A stretch of DNA of 64,000 bases, from positions 1 through 64,000 of the forward strand of contig JAQXDZ010000066.1 of NCBI GenBank assembly GCA_029251085.1, in the 5' to 3' direction. The notes below the pieces were generated by a model. It had not been told where the DNA came from and searched no databases. It saw only the letters and a program-made list of their open reading frames with translations. Source of the DNA: Mariniblastus sp. Lineage in GTDB: Bacteria; Planctomycetota; Planctomycetia; Pirellulales; Pirellulaceae. A program made the position numbers and the translations under genes. Positions 9,582 through 19,446 of the stretch are shown one piece after another. Positions within the stretch are counted from its first letter, which is position 1; every line of letters starts with the position of its first letter.

Positions 9582-11762
9582 CTACTTTACTTTGAATTCT
9601 CTGACCTCAGGCGTCGTGTCGTAATTACCCGCCCGATCGAGCGATTTGGCAGTGACTCGGTAGGATCCTGGCCTCGCGTTTAGTTCTACATGCCAACGCT
9701 CTTGCGCCACTCGCTTAAAAAATGTTGCCTTGTCTTTCGTCCAAATCGTACCATCCCAGTATTGATTTAACCCTATGTCCTTCAACTCTAATTCAACGCC
9801 ACGCATCTCCGCATTGTCATTACAAATCCCAAAAACAATAAACGGGGATTTCACCTCTGCTCCGTTTTGAGGGACACGTATTTCAGTTGTGGGTTCAATC
9901 GCGTCCACTTTGTACTGTCCTATCACGGGCTGAGAAAATATGCCTTCTGCGTTTTGAGAACGCGCCACAACCTTGATACTGCCGTTGTTTTCAATTTCTG
10001 AAAAATCGACCCAAGCTTGCCAATTGGAAATCAAGCCTCGAGGGTTAGCCAGTTCAGCTTCGTTCCAAACCTGACTGGGGGACCACTTCCCTTTCGCCCA
10101 GTAACGGTCCCGGGTTTGATCTTGGACGGAAACCTCAACCTTGACAATTGAATCATCATCTTCAGCCACTCCCGTTACGGGAGTGTTTCTTGAAATCAGT
10201 TCTGGGCAATCCAACGTCACCACTGGCAATTTACTTCCACGCTTCAACGCCCGTAGCCGATTCTCAAATTCCATCACCTGCTCTTTAGAAAGAGCGGAGA
10301 AACGGTTGTCTAATTGGAACGGGTCCAGAGCCAGATCGTAGTATTCACGCGCGCCATTACTCCATTGAGTGAAGATCTCGTGCGGCATCCGCAGTGAGGC
10401 GTAACTTGCTGGGATGAGACTGCCAAGCTGACTTTTTGCCTCCCAGTTTTGAATCAGTAAGTTGTTGCGAAATAGTCCATCCGGGCTCTCCGGAGGATTA
10501 GAAAAAAGCGGACTCCAAGACTTACCATCGAGTTCGATGGATGCGCTGCCACCCGCGATCTCCAAAAAAGTGGGAACCAGATCTATGTGCGCTAACAAGT
10601 GATCCGCAACACCAGGCACAACGCCGGGCCCCACCACAAACATGGGTACAACTGTGTTGCGGTGATAGGGTACTTTCTTCGCAATCATGCGGTTGTGACC
10701 GAGCTGGTAACCATGGTCACTCGTAAAAAATATGAATGTGTTTTGAGCGAGTTGTGTTTTCTCAAGCACTTGCCGAATCCGGCCTACCATATCGTCCACC
10801 GATTTCGTTGCCAGCACTCGTAACCGAAACTCCTCATGCATCGACTTCACACTCTTGGCACTCAACGTCGGCGCTCGCAAATGAGGCGGCTTGTCAGAAA
10901 CATCCGCCTCGTTGAAATCAGGCGTTTCTGGCAGACGAATTTCTTTTCCTAACTCACGATAATCCCGCTGTACCATTTGGGTCTTGCCCGCTGGTTTATG
11001 AGGAGCAAGCGGTGCGATGTACAAGAAAAATGGTTGAACATTCCCTGATTCACCGTTGCGTCTGTGTTGTTCCTCGATCATCCAAACTGCTTCATCTGTC
11101 TCCACAACCGTTCGGTAATCCGTGGGAGCCGTCGCGCGCCGCCTTTCAGCCTTTGGAAATCGAGTTGCATACCTTGAGGTAGCGTAGTAGTTCCCGCCAA
11201 AGCAAATATGCAAATCGTCCCAACCGGGAACGTCGATTGGATTCATGCGGCCATGAAGATACTTCCCAATCATCATCGTGCGATAACCAGCCCTCTGCAT
11301 CCATACCCCAAGATGCTCTTGCTCATACCCCAACTGCTTAAACTCTTGATAGGCTCCCGTGTAACCATTATTCATCGGACCCGAAGCGACGTTCGTCTTA
11401 ATCCCCGTTCGATGAGCGTGCTGCCCTCGCAAAAGGCACGTCCGAGACGGTCCGCATAACGGCGTCACCACATGGCAATTGGTAAACCGCAATCCATCGC
11501 TTGCCAATTGACGAATGTTTGGCAAATAACCCGCTAAAATATCTTCGGCGAATAAGTCGACATCCGCATCATCAAGATTGATCAGAATAATATTAGGCCG
11601 CGGCACTGCTCTTTCAGCCCCGGCGTCTACCTGTTGCTTCCGGCGACTGGATTTAGAGAGATCCAAAGGCAGGCTCGATTGAGCCTCGCACCACTGCGAA
11701 AGACAGATCAACCAGCAGCAAACCGCCAAGCAGATCCGTGGAATTTTGGCTGACTCAAACAA
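9582..11762 (-). CDS. Secreted sulfatase (Cys-type, formylglycine-dependent)
   Basis: 726 residues. TTG start at 11762 with GAGGT six to seven bases upstream; signal peptide at about residues 1-27. The sulfatase signature is intact: metal ligands in INLDDADVDLF (62-71) and the active-site CGPSR with Cys103, then LLRGQHAHRTG. Further alkaline-phosphatase-fold motifs are FLYIAPLAPHKP, FTSDHGYQLG and YDLALDPFQLDN. The catalytic domain ends near residue 500; two Ig-like modules follow, each with a W-rich core, likely for substrate binding. Cleaves sulfate esters, probably on polysaccharides, outside the cytoplasm. The active-site Cys needs a formylglycine-generating enzyme not identified in this window. 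Substrate unknown. Confidence 0.92.
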   Translation of the reverse strand: MFESAKIPRICLAVCCWLICLSQWCEAQSSLPLDLSKSSRRKQQVDAGAERAVPRPNIILINLDDADVDLFAEDILAGYLPNIRQLASDGLRFTNCHVVTPLCGPSRTCLLRGQHAHRTGIKTNVASGPMNNGYTGAYQEFKQLGYEQEHLGVWMQRAGYRTMMIGKYLHGRMNPIDVPGWDDLHICFGGNYYATSRYATRFPKAERRRATAPTDYRTVVETDEAVWMIEEQHRRNGESGNVQPFFLYIAPLAPHKPAGKTQMVQRDYRELGKEIRLPETPDFNEADVSDKPPHLRAPTLSAKSVKSMHEEFRLRVLATKSVDDMVGRIRQVLEKTQLAQNTFIFFTSDHGYQLGHNRMIAKKVPYHRNTVVPMFVVGPGVVPGVADHLLAHIDLVPTFLEIAGGSASIELDGKSWSPLFSNPPESPDGLFRNNLLIQNWEAKSQLGSLIPASYASLRMPHEIFTQWSNGAREYYDLALDPFQLDNRFSALSKEQVMEFENRLRALKRGSKLPVVTLDCPELISRNTPVTGVAEDDDSIVKVEVSVQDQTRDRYWAKGKWSPSQVWNEAELANPRGLISNWQAWVDFSEIENNGSIKVVARSQNAEGIFSQPVIGQYKVDAIEPTTEIRVPQNGAEVKSPFIVFGICNDNAEMRGVELELKDIGLNQYWDGTIWTKDKATFFKRVAQERWHVELNARPGSYRVTAKSLDRAGNYDTTPEVREFKVK

Positions 11763-11856
11763 TGTCTACCTCGAATCACGTCAACCTAGCAGTTATTTGA
11801 ATCGGGGAACGACGGACGAGATTCCGCAGTTTCACCCCTCAAAACAATCAGGTTAA

Positions 11857-12240
11857 TTAAAATGGAATGTCGTTTTCATCATACGATTGTGAAAACGCAT
11901 CATTGGCCGAGGAAACCTCAGACTGATCACTGCCACCACCGCCGCCACCAGAAAGGACTTTAAAACTGAGAGCTTCGGCGCTTAGAAAATATTTGACTTC
12001 GCTGTTGGGATCTCGCTGCCACTTACGGCCCGAAAGCTTGTAACTTACTTCGACATTATCACCAACATTGAGACCATCTGCAGTTGAGCAATTGTCTTTA
12101 ATAAACTCAAGCGGAATCAAATTAGCAAAACGTCCATCATTCTGCTCAAGCACAATCAGTCTTTTCTGAAAGCCGTTCGAACCGTAGGTCTTGGTTTCTT
12201 CAACGACACTGACCACGCCTTGTACTTTTACTTCACTCAT
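11857..12240 (-). CDS. DUF3127-like OB-fold protein with SSB-like C-terminal tip
   Basis: 127 residues. The N-terminal 90 residues resemble DUF3127 (VQGVVSVVEETKTYGSNGF, then FANLIPLEFIKDNC), predicted to form an OB-like barrel. A glycine linker and an acidic stretch lead to the ending DENDIPF. That ending mirrors the conserved DxDDDIPF tip by which single-stranded DNA-binding protein recruits repair and replication partners. The ATG at 12240 has no clear ribosome site. A role in nucleic-acid binding is inferred from the fold and tail only; it is not a canonical SSB. Confidence 0.75.
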   Translation of the reverse strand: MSEVKVQGVVSVVEETKTYGSNGFQKRLIVLEQNDGRFANLIPLEFIKDNCSTADGLNVGDNVEVSYKLSGRKWQRDPNSEVKYFLSAEALSFKVLSGGGGGGSDQSEVSSANDAFSQSYDENDIPF

Positions 12241-12448
12241 TTTATCTACTTTTATTCTACGCTTTGAAAGAAAACAACACCGCCTCGACGGCGTCTCTTA
12301 TTCACTATGATAACTGTTTTTACTAAAACGAAAACCGATGTGGTTACGAAATCCCTTTCGGTCTTACGACGATTTCAGCATCGGAGTTCTCATTAAAATT
12401 AAACAAAAGACGCCCCAGGACTCTGTAAAGTCGCAAAATCTGCGAACC

Positions 12449-14569
12449 TTAGAGCGAAACGATCCTGCCAATATCTAGAAAAATAACAAACAGCATTAAT
12501 CCAAGAATCATAAACAGCCCACCGTAAGTCAAAACCACCTGAACTCGTTCACTTACAGGCCGGCGGAAAATCCCCTCATACGCCAGGAACAACATGTGGC
12601 CGCCATCAAGAATTGGGATGGGAAGGAAGTTGACAACCGCCAGGTTGGCACTCAGGAATGTCAAAAACAATAAAAGTCGTGAGGTACTTCGTGACGCTTC
12701 GGATGTCGCTGCCATCGCAATCGTCCCGGGACCACCAAGGTTCGTCGGTGAAATTTTACCGTTGATCAGCTTGGCGAGTGTTTTTACTACCCTCATCGCA
12801 TCCTCGCGAACTTGTTTCACTCCGTAACTTAACGCCGACGCCCAAGTTTCAGATTTATAGCTCCGCTGCATCAAGGTCAGCGAGATGCCTCGTTTACCTT
12901 GAAAGAACACATCCGAGGCCACGGTTTCAACCGAAATTGTCAACGGAAGTTGATCCGAATCAGCTCGTCTGATCTTGAATTTGACCTGAGAGCCAGCTTC
13001 CATCATTTGCATCAAATCAGAAACCTCGGCCCAGCTTGTGGTATCGTCCACAAAATTGACAACCGGTTTCTTCTTTAGACTCGCATAAGCCTCGTCGGCG
13101 GCCTGCTCCTCACTGAGCACGTATTCAGCAGAAACCAACTCATCACCAACCTGCAATCCGGCGGCAGCAGCGGGCCCATCTTCGTCCACCGATTCGATGG
13201 TAAGGGTCATTGGAATTGCCACACCCAGCGAATCAACCGCCAAAGGCTGATCAGGCCCCAAGTCTGGCGTCAGCTTTGGCATCACAGGAGTGATCATCAC
13301 ATCCTCTTCCGAACCATCGACGCGGAGGAGCGTTAAATTAACTGGTTTCCCAGCATTAATGGCCAAGATCATTCGCTGATCTAAAGTGATTAAGTCACCC
13401 CGCGGTTGACCGTCGACCCGAATAATTTCATCGCCAACAACTATCCCTGCTTTTTCCGCCGGCGAACCAATTTTAATCGCCTTGATTGGCATCCACTGAA
13501 CACTGAAGCCGAACTGACGCATTGGGTTTCTGGGAATATCGGTCGTAATCGTTTCTTTTTGAGAGCCCTCTCCTTTGGAATCCCGCTCGATAACGAATGT
13601 GGCAACCTGGTCTGCATTGCGTGCCAGTGCCTGTCGAAGTTCAATGTCGTCACCAATCGGCGTTCCATTGACTTCGATAATTCGATCCCCCGCCATTAAC
13701 GGAGGATCAGCCAACGCTGCGGCGTTACCTTTCAAGGCTCCCATCTCACCAATGACTGGCGTCAGACGCCGGGAAACTCCAATCAATGGCAAGTCCTGCG
13801 CCTGACGGATGAATCCTTTTTGCGGCACCAAAGACGCTGTGGTCACGGTATTCTCACCGTACCGCTTAAACTTAATTTCGAGCGGGTGCTCTGGATCATC
13901 TCCGTTGAAAACCACTTCCTGAGCCATATCCATGTAGGTGAAATAACCTTGCACTGGTTTGCCACCGATCATCTCGACTTCTGCGCCCGTAAGATCGTTC
14001 TGCCACGCGGGGCCTCCACCAATCACATTCCCAATAACCGCCGGTTCATAATCCACACCGGACTTAAATGCCCAGGCCGCGAAAAACACGGCAAACACTA
14101 AATTAAAAATCACGCCTGCGGAAATGATTAGCATCCGCTGGATAACGGTCTTTGCAAGGAAACTTCGCGGATCAAGCTTTGAACGATCAATCAAACCAGA
14201 AGCCAAAATAGCAGACTCGCCCGATTCACCTTCACGAATCGATCCTTTGACTTGCTCCTCCAAATTCCCGGGGTTGTCATCCTGCCCAAGCATTTTGACG
14301 TAACCCCCCAAAGGAATTGATCCAATTCCGTATTCGGTCTCACCCCATTTCCATGAGACTAATTTCCCGGGAATGATCGTTTGTCCGAACAGCCGAATCG
14401 GCACATCAAAACCAACATAGAATTTATCGCACTTCACTCCGCAAGCTTTCGCAAGTAAAAAATGCCCAAGCTCGTGAACAAAAATCACCGCCCCCAGTCC
14501 AATGAGAACTTGAAAGATTGCCCACCAATTGGAAGGTTGCAGCCAAAAACTTTTAGCCGCCAGTAACAC
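12449..14569 (-). CDS. rseP: RseP-type site-2 intramembrane metalloprotease
   Basis: Zinc-site HELGH lies in the first membrane helix (FVHELGHFLLAK) and the second catalytic motif NFLPIPILDGGH lies near the C-terminus, as in RseP/S2P enzymes that cut anti-sigma factors and signal peptides within the membrane. The middle is unusually long: PDZ-like segments are visible at GDRIIEVNGTPI, GSPAEKAGIVVGDEIIRVDG and GPAAAAGLQVGDEL, with a fourth weaker one before them. About 706 residues against about 450 in E. coli. I prefer GTG 14569, which overlaps the dxr stop (TAGTG); an in-frame ATG at 14608 would add 13 residues. dxr-rseP adjacency is common in bacteria. Confidence 0.93.
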   Translation of the reverse strand: MLLAAKSFWLQPSNWWAIFQVLIGLGAVIFVHELGHFLLAKACGVKCDKFYVGFDVPIRLFGQTIIPGKLVSWKWGETEYGIGSIPLGGYVKMLGQDDNPGNLEEQVKGSIREGESGESAILASGLIDRSKLDPRSFLAKTVIQRMLIISAGVIFNLVFAVFFAAWAFKSGVDYEPAVIGNVIGGGPAWQNDLTGAEVEMIGGKPVQGYFTYMDMAQEVVFNGDDPEHPLEIKFKRYGENTVTTASLVPQKGFIRQAQDLPLIGVSRRLTPVIGEMGALKGNAAALADPPLMAGDRIIEVNGTPIGDDIELRQALARNADQVATFVIERDSKGEGSQKETITTDIPRNPMRQFGFSVQWMPIKAIKIGSPAEKAGIVVGDEIIRVDGQPRGDLITLDQRMILAINAGKPVNLTLLRVDGSEEDVMITPVMPKLTPDLGPDQPLAVDSLGVAIPMTLTIESVDEDGPAAAAGLQVGDELVSAEYVLSEEQAADEAYASLKKKPVVNFVDDTTSWAEVSDLMQMMEAGSQVKFKIRRADSDQLPLTISVETVASDVFFQGKRGISLTLMQRSYKSETWASALSYGVKQVREDAMRVVKTLAKLINGKISPTNLGGPGTIAMAATSEASRSTSRLLLFLTFLSANLAVVNFLPIPILDGGHMLFLAYEGIFRRPVSERVQVVLTYGGLFMILGLMLFVIFLDIGRIVSL

Positions 14570-15723
14570 TACGCATTCATCCACTTGGAAATCTCCTGCC
14601 TGGCCCATTGGTCTGCTGCAATTAGTTGCGGCATTGTTGGGAAAGGTTCAAAATTATGTTGGTCTAAAATATTGCGACAAACTGTCGAGATATCGGTAAA
14701 TTTAATTTTATGATTCAAAAACGCTGCAACCGCTTCCTCGTTAACCGCATTTAACACGGCTCCGGTCGACCCTCCAAATTTCGCCACTTCAAAACCAAGT
14801 TCCAACGCGGGAAACTTAGTTGTATCAGGAGGATAAAAATCAAGACTCATTGCCTGTCCCAAATCTAACTTAGGACAAGGTCCTGCCACACGATCAGGAT
14901 ACGTAAATGCATATTGAATCGGCAACATCATATCCGGTGGACTCATTTGTGCGACGGTCGAGCCATCTACAAATTCTACCAGCGAATGCACAATAGATTG
15001 AGGGTGGATTACGACTTCAATTTTAGAAGCCGGCATTCCGAACAACCACTTAGCCTCGATCACCTCGAGCGACTTGTTCATCATTGTGGCAGAATCGATT
15101 GTAATTTTCTGTCCCATATCCCACGTTGGATGGGCTAAAGCCTGTTCAACGGTGACCGATTCCATAAGATTTGCATCCCAATCCCGAAAAGGCCCACCGC
15201 TGGCAGTCAATACAATGCGATTTACTTCATCGGGGCTGCCTGCTTTTAAAGCCTGAAACACAGCACTGTGCTCGCTATCGACTGGTAGGATCGTCGCTCC
15301 ACTACGGCTGGCAGAATCAGTCATTAAATGACCGGCAACCACTAACGCCTCTTTATTGGCTAACGCGACTGTCTTTCCCGATTCAACCGCTGCCCAAGCA
15401 CTCGGCAAGCCAGCGACACCGACGATCGCCGCTAAAACAATGTCGACCTCTTCGAGACTTGCAATAAAATCGAGCTGTCCCTCACCCACCAAAATTTCCG
15501 TTTCCCCTAAATCAGGGAACGTAAAATCCTCAGCCATCCGTTCATCGGCCGCCACGAGATAACGAGGCTTAAATTCTATCGCTTGCTCCACCAACTTAGC
15601 CAAATTGCTACGCCCCGAGATAGCTAATACATTGAACCCTTCAAGGTGGCGAACCACCTCGAGCGCACTTTGCCCGATGCTGCCAGTCGAACCGAGGATC
15701 GTAATATTTTTATTGCGGGTCAT
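14569..15723 (-). CDS. dxr: 1-deoxy-D-xylulose 5-phosphate reductoisomerase
   Basis: 384 residues, the usual length. Converts DXP to MEP with NADPH in the non-mevalonate isoprenoid pathway; cytoplasmic. The NADPH loop ILGSTGSIGQSALEVV is at the N-terminus. LANKEALVVAG, ILPVDSEHSAVFQAL, LTASGGPFRDW, WDMGQKITIDSATMMNKSLE and IEVVIHPQSIVHSLVEF are textbook Dxr blocks including the metal- and substrate-binding acids. ATG 15723. The stop overlaps the probable rseP start, suggesting translational coupling. Confidence 0.98.
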   Translation of the reverse strand: MTRNKNITILGSTGSIGQSALEVVRHLEGFNVLAISGRSNLAKLVEQAIEFKPRYLVAADERMAEDFTFPDLGETEILVGEGQLDFIASLEEVDIVLAAIVGVAGLPSAWAAVESGKTVALANKEALVVAGHLMTDSASRSGATILPVDSEHSAVFQALKAGSPDEVNRIVLTASGGPFRDWDANLMESVTVEQALAHPTWDMGQKITIDSATMMNKSLEVIEAKWLFGMPASKIEVVIHPQSIVHSLVEFVDGSTVAQMSPPDMMLPIQYAFTYPDRVAGPCPKLDLGQAMSLDFYPPDTTKFPALELGFEVAKFGGSTGAVLNAVNEEAVAAFLNHKIKFTDISTVCRNILDQHNFEPFPTMPQLIAADQWARQEISKWMNA

Positions 15724-16296
15724 GGTGGAAAATACCGAGATCGAAAGTCCGCATTAAATAACAAAATTGAAAAATTTCATGGCTGGCAATTTCTCCAGCA
15801 ACGAAATCAGAGCGAACCTGAACTACACTTTACACGTAATTGGTTTTGGTTAATCACGAGCAAATGTCGCAGTTGCTACCTTAACTTGCCATTGAACCAC
15901 GCCGCTCTCATGAAAAAGAAGAGCGACCTCCCCGCTCCGTAATGACATCCCTACGCAGGGCGAAACCAGTCAGGCGGTGGATCGAAAACAAATATACAGA
16001 AAAACTCGGAATTTTACTCGTCGGATCATTTTAAAAGGCTCGTAAAAACACCACAAGGCGAACCGCACGAACGGTAGAACAGATCCGCGTTTCCCGATAT
16101 TATACGTCTAAAGAGGACGCTTATGACGATGCTCGGGCAATCGATTTTCTTTTCTCCCGCTTGGCAGGTACCATGAACACTGCGTTCCGCCAATCTTCGT
16201 TTTAGGTTCATCCACCGGTCAAAATCTACTTTTGGCCTGATTTGCCGCGAATAATCGACCGAAGCCCTTACACACGAACTAATCTCAGGCAATTTG
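15724..16296. other. Divergent intergenic region between dxr and ftsH
   Basis: 573 bases separating oppositely transcribed dxr and ftsH, presumably holding both promoters. A weak promoter-like TATTAT at 16098-16103 precedes a ribosome-site-led short frame described separately. No RNA gene or convincing longer coding frame was seen. Confidence 0.5.
16123..16176 (+). CDS. Possible 17-codon leader ORF upstream of ftsH
   Basis: ATG at 16123 has AGAGGA five bases upstream, a good ribosome site, and runs 17 codons to TGA 16174. A second tiny frame (10 codons) begins inside that stop with an ATGA overlap at 16173 and ends at 16205, about 90 bases before ftsH. TATTAT at 16098-16103 could be a -10 box, though the -35 is poor. 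Leader peptides can control downstream genes, but short frames with a chance ribosome site are common. Tentative. Confidence 0.2.
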   Translation: MTMLGQSIFFSPAWQVP

Positions 16297-18375
16297 ATGG
16301 ACGAAAATTCAAAACGAGGCAACGAGCCAAAAAGCAACTCCACGGTCTTGTTTGCGTTGATCGTGGTCGCGGCACTCGCTGTTTCTCTCTTCCTGATTCT
16401 GAATCAACAGAAAAAGACGCTTGATTTCAGTGATTTCAAAAAGTTACTTGAAATCACGACTTACGACGATTCTCACGAAAAACTTGTCACCGGACTCACC
16501 GATGACGGAATCCTGACGATCAAAGAATCTGGCACCAACGGACGACAACTGGAATACAAAGAGCCCAACAAAATGGTCATTGGTACGACCACGATTCGAG
16601 GCTTTCTCAAGTACCGAATCGTTCCTGGTACGAATTCCAAAGATGCCGGTGAGGGGAAATTCGAAGTTCGAGAATTCACCTGTAACAAAGACGCTTCTGA
16701 ATCAACCAACGCAGATTTGCAGGAATTACTCACGAAGAGTAACGCTAATTGGAATTTTGCAAATGGCCCAAGCGCGTGGGATCGCTACGGTTTCTTCTTT
16801 ATCACAATGGCTCTGATCATTGGCTTGTTTTATTTCATGCTTCGACGTCTCGGTGGGGCAGGGGGCCCAATGCAGTTCGGTCGCAGCCGCGGCCGCTTGA
16901 TGGCCGAAGACGACCTCGGAGTCATGTTTAGCGACGTTGCCGGAATTGACGAAGCCGTAGAAGAGGTCAAAGAAGTAGTCGACTTTCTTCAAAAGCCAGA
17001 GAAATACCAAAAGCTCGGAGGCAAGATTCCGCGAGGCGTTTTGCTCGTCGGACCGCCCGGAACCGGCAAGACGCTTCTCGCCAAGGCAATCGCTGGAGAA
17101 GCAGGAGTACCATTTTTCAGCCTCTCAGGAAGTGATTTCGTTGAGATGTTTGTTGGCGTCGGTGCCGCACGCGTCAGGGATATGTTTCAACAAGCAGAAG
17201 CCAAATCGCCTTGCATTATTTTCATTGACGAACTCGACGCGTTGGGAAAAACTCGCAGCGGCAATGCGGTTGGGGGACACGACGAACGTGAACAAACACT
17301 CAATGCTCTCCTCGTCGAAATGGATGGTTTCAGCTCCAACAGCGGAGTCATTGTGATGGGAGCGACGAACCGCCCCGAAACTCTTGACCAAGCCTTGATG
17401 CGTCCGGGAAGATTCGACCGACATGTGCTCGTTGACCGCCCCGATGTGATGGGTCGCGCAGCAATACTCAAAGTGCATGTTAAAAGTGTTAAGCTCGATC
17501 CAGACGTGGAAATCCAGCAAATAGCAGCGATCAGCCCAGGCTTTGGCGGGGCAGAACTTGCCAATCTCGTTAACGAAGCGGCACTGCTCGCGGCTCGCGG
17601 CGGGTGTAACACCGTTCAGATGCAACACTTCAACGAAGGCGTTGAGCGGGTCACCGCAGGGCTTGAGAAAAAACAGCGAATCATGAATGCCGATGAGAAA
17701 CAGCGGGTGGCGTACCACGAGGCAGGTCACGCGCTCGTGGCGTACAGCCTCCCCAACACCGACCCCGTGCATAAAGTTTCCATCATTCCACGCGGACTAG
17801 CCGCGCTCGGATACACAATGCAGCGCCCCACTGACGACCGTTTTCTAATGACGCAAAGTGAATTGGAAAGCAACCTTCAAGTCCTCGTTGCTGGAACACT
17901 CGCCGAGGAATTAATTTACCAAGACATTTCTACAGGCGCGTCGAACGATCTCGAACGAGCAACGGATATTGCCCGCTCGATGGTCATGCAGTACGGCATG
18001 AGTTCGATGGGTCGGATCAATTTCAAAGAGGATCGAAGTAATCCGTTCCTGGCAGGTGCCACCGGCGGAGGCGGTGGTATGCGTCAGTACAGCGAAGACA
18101 CTGCAAAAAACATTGATTCCGAAGTGAAACGAATTATCGAACAAGCAATCGAAGCTGTTAGAGAGACCCTAATCGTCAGAAAACAAGCACTCGTGGCACT
18201 GACAGAGCGACTGATCGAAGTCGAATCAGTCGATGCAGATGAGCTTCAAGAAATCATCGACGAAAATTCACCGGGCCCTTTACTGGTACCCGGAACGGAC
18301 GTCCCCGGACGAAGCGAATTCCCGAAGTCAACCGCAAACGAGGATGGCCAGGACGAACGAAATGCCGCTCAGTGA
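16297..18375 (+). CDS. ftsH: ATP-dependent zinc metalloprotease FtsH
   Basis: About 692 residues from ATG 16297 (a TTG lies directly before it). Two membrane helices flank a periplasmic part: about residues 15-35 and 165-185. The AAA module has Walker A GPPGTGKT near residue 252, Walker [12 protein letters not shown], and the second region of homology [20 protein letters not shown]. The zinc site is HEAGH near residue 475, with the third ligand in the [12 protein letters not shown] region. FtsH degrades misfolded membrane proteins and short-lived cytoplasmic regulators at the inner membrane. The C-terminus has a polar tail. It converges on the glycosyltransferase gene with a 48-base gap. Confidence 0.97.
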   Translation: MDENSKRGNEPKSNSTVLFALIVVAALAVSLFLILNQQKKTLDFSDFKKLLEITTYDDSHEKLVTGLTDDGILTIKESGTNGRQLEYKEPNKMVIGTTTIRGFLKYRIVPGTNSKDAGEGKFEVREFTCNKDASESTNADLQELLTKSNANWNFANGPSAWDRYGFFFITMALIIGLFYFMLRRLGGAGGPMQFGRSRGRLMAEDDLGVMFSDVAGIDEAVEEVKEVVDFLQKPEKYQKLGGKIPRGVLLVGPPGTGKTLLAKAIAGEAGVPFFSLSGSDFVEMFVGVGAARVRDMFQQAEAKSPCIIFIDELDALGKTRSGNAVGGHDEREQTLNALLVEMDGFSSNSGVIVMGATNRPETLDQALMRPGRFDRHVLVDRPDVMGRAAILKVHVKSVKLDPDVEIQQIAAISPGFGGAELANLVNEAALLAARGGCNTVQMQHFNEGVERVTAGLEKKQRIMNADEKQRVAYHEAGHALVAYSLPNTDPVHKVSIIPRGLAALGYTMQRPTDDRFLMTQSELESNLQVLVAGTLAEELIYQDISTGASNDLERATDIARSMVMQYGMSSMGRINFKEDRSNPFLAGATGGGGGMRQYSEDTAKNIDSEVKRIIEQAIEAVRETLIVRKQALVALTERLIEVESVDADELQEIIDENSPGPLLVPGTDVPGRSEFPKSTANEDGQDERNAAQ

Positions 18376-18423
18376 TCTGAAAGCAGCGAACGGATTGATT
18401 TTCCAAACTGATTTTCGAGACCG

Positions 18424-19365
18424 CTAAGCTTGCTGGGCAATGGAATCGCGGATCGCCTCCCACTGACCGCGAGCCAACCCGCTGCGAATCATATGGCTAA
18501 CCCAAACATTCGATTTCGAAAATAAACGCTTGAGTTTGTATTTCCGAAACTCCGAATGGGACTCGGTTTTCAATTCCCCAACTTCTTGATTCCAGCCCTT
18601 GTTGTTAGCTACTAAAGCGCGTCCCTGCCCAACGAAGTAGTCATAAACGTACTTCTGGCTCGAACGAGACGCAGGTATCTGGTGCCAAATCTTCGCTTGG
18701 GGGATCCAGGTTCCGGAATGACCATCATCCAAAAGTCGACGAAACAAATCAAACTCATCCTCCCCCATCACTGCATCTCCTCGCCGGCCAAGCAATAAAT
18801 CAAAAGGATATTGCTTTTGGATCTCAGTCAGGATTGCGAAATTGGCACCATAAGGAAGCCGATCTGTGTGAAAACGGAGCGGCTCCAATCCTAAATTGCG
18901 ATCGGCAAAACAACCCTTTAACTCATTCCAATTCTCCGAAATCCAAGTCGGCATTCCAGCTGGGAATTCCGGTTCAATCACACTTCCCCAGAATGACGAA
19001 TCTAAGTCGTTATTCACGAACTCGAGATACCGCTCAAGCCAGTCCTCAGACGCAATAATATCGTCGTCGGTCCAAAGCATCAGGTCACCCGTAGCCGATT
19101 CAATCGCCCGATTTCGGCAAACCGTATGTCCCTGCTGAGATTCCTTTAAAATCTTGACTGAGACTTCCTCGCCAGCCGTTGAAGCAAAATGCTCGAGAAA
19201 CCCTGAAGTGCCGTCGGTTGAATTGTTATCGACCACAATGACGTTCGCAGTTACGCCCGCCGGAATCCGCATGCGGCAGAGGCTAGTTAATGCCTTGGCC
19301 AACATCTCGCAACGATTCCAGGTACAGATTGCAATGTCAACATGTCGAACGACGCGACGGCTCAT
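18424..19365 (-). CDS. Family 2 glycosyltransferase
   Basis: About 313 residues from ATG 19365; a TTG seven codons upstream is possible. The GT-A fold begins with VDIAICTWNRCEMLAKAL and has the nucleotide-sugar site VIVVDNNSTDGT and the metal-binding DDD in MLWTDDDIIASEDW. GEDEFDLFRRLLDDG fits the catalytic-base ED region of GT2 enzymes. Adds a sugar from a nucleotide donor; sugar and acceptor are not predictable. No membrane helix is seen. Last gene of the surface-polysaccharide cluster that begins at 27277, 60 bases after the GT4 gene. Confidence 0.88.
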   Translation of the reverse strand: MSRRVVRHVDIAICTWNRCEMLAKALTSLCRMRIPAGVTANVIVVDNNSTDGTSGFLEHFASTAGEEVSVKILKESQQGHTVCRNRAIESATGDLMLWTDDDIIASEDWLERYLEFVNNDLDSSFWGSVIEPEFPAGMPTWISENWNELKGCFADRNLGLEPLRFHTDRLPYGANFAILTEIQKQYPFDLLLGRRGDAVMGEDEFDLFRRLLDDGHSGTWIPQAKIWHQIPASRSSQKYVYDYFVGQGRALVANNKGWNQEVGELKTESHSEFRKYKLKRLFSKSNVWVSHMIRSGLARGQWEAIRDSIAQQA

Positions 19366-19446
19366 GCTAGATACTCGACTTCCCAATCAACCGTAGATTA
19401 GTTCGACTAAAAATTGACACTTGGCAACCATCCTTTTGCACCCGAC

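Noticed and set aside
17125..17772. 215-codon minus-strand frame opposite ftsH
   Set aside because: Lies entirely across the conserved AAA and zinc-site region of ftsH; the protein is rich in His and Cys from mirrored codons and shows no motif. Antisense shadow.
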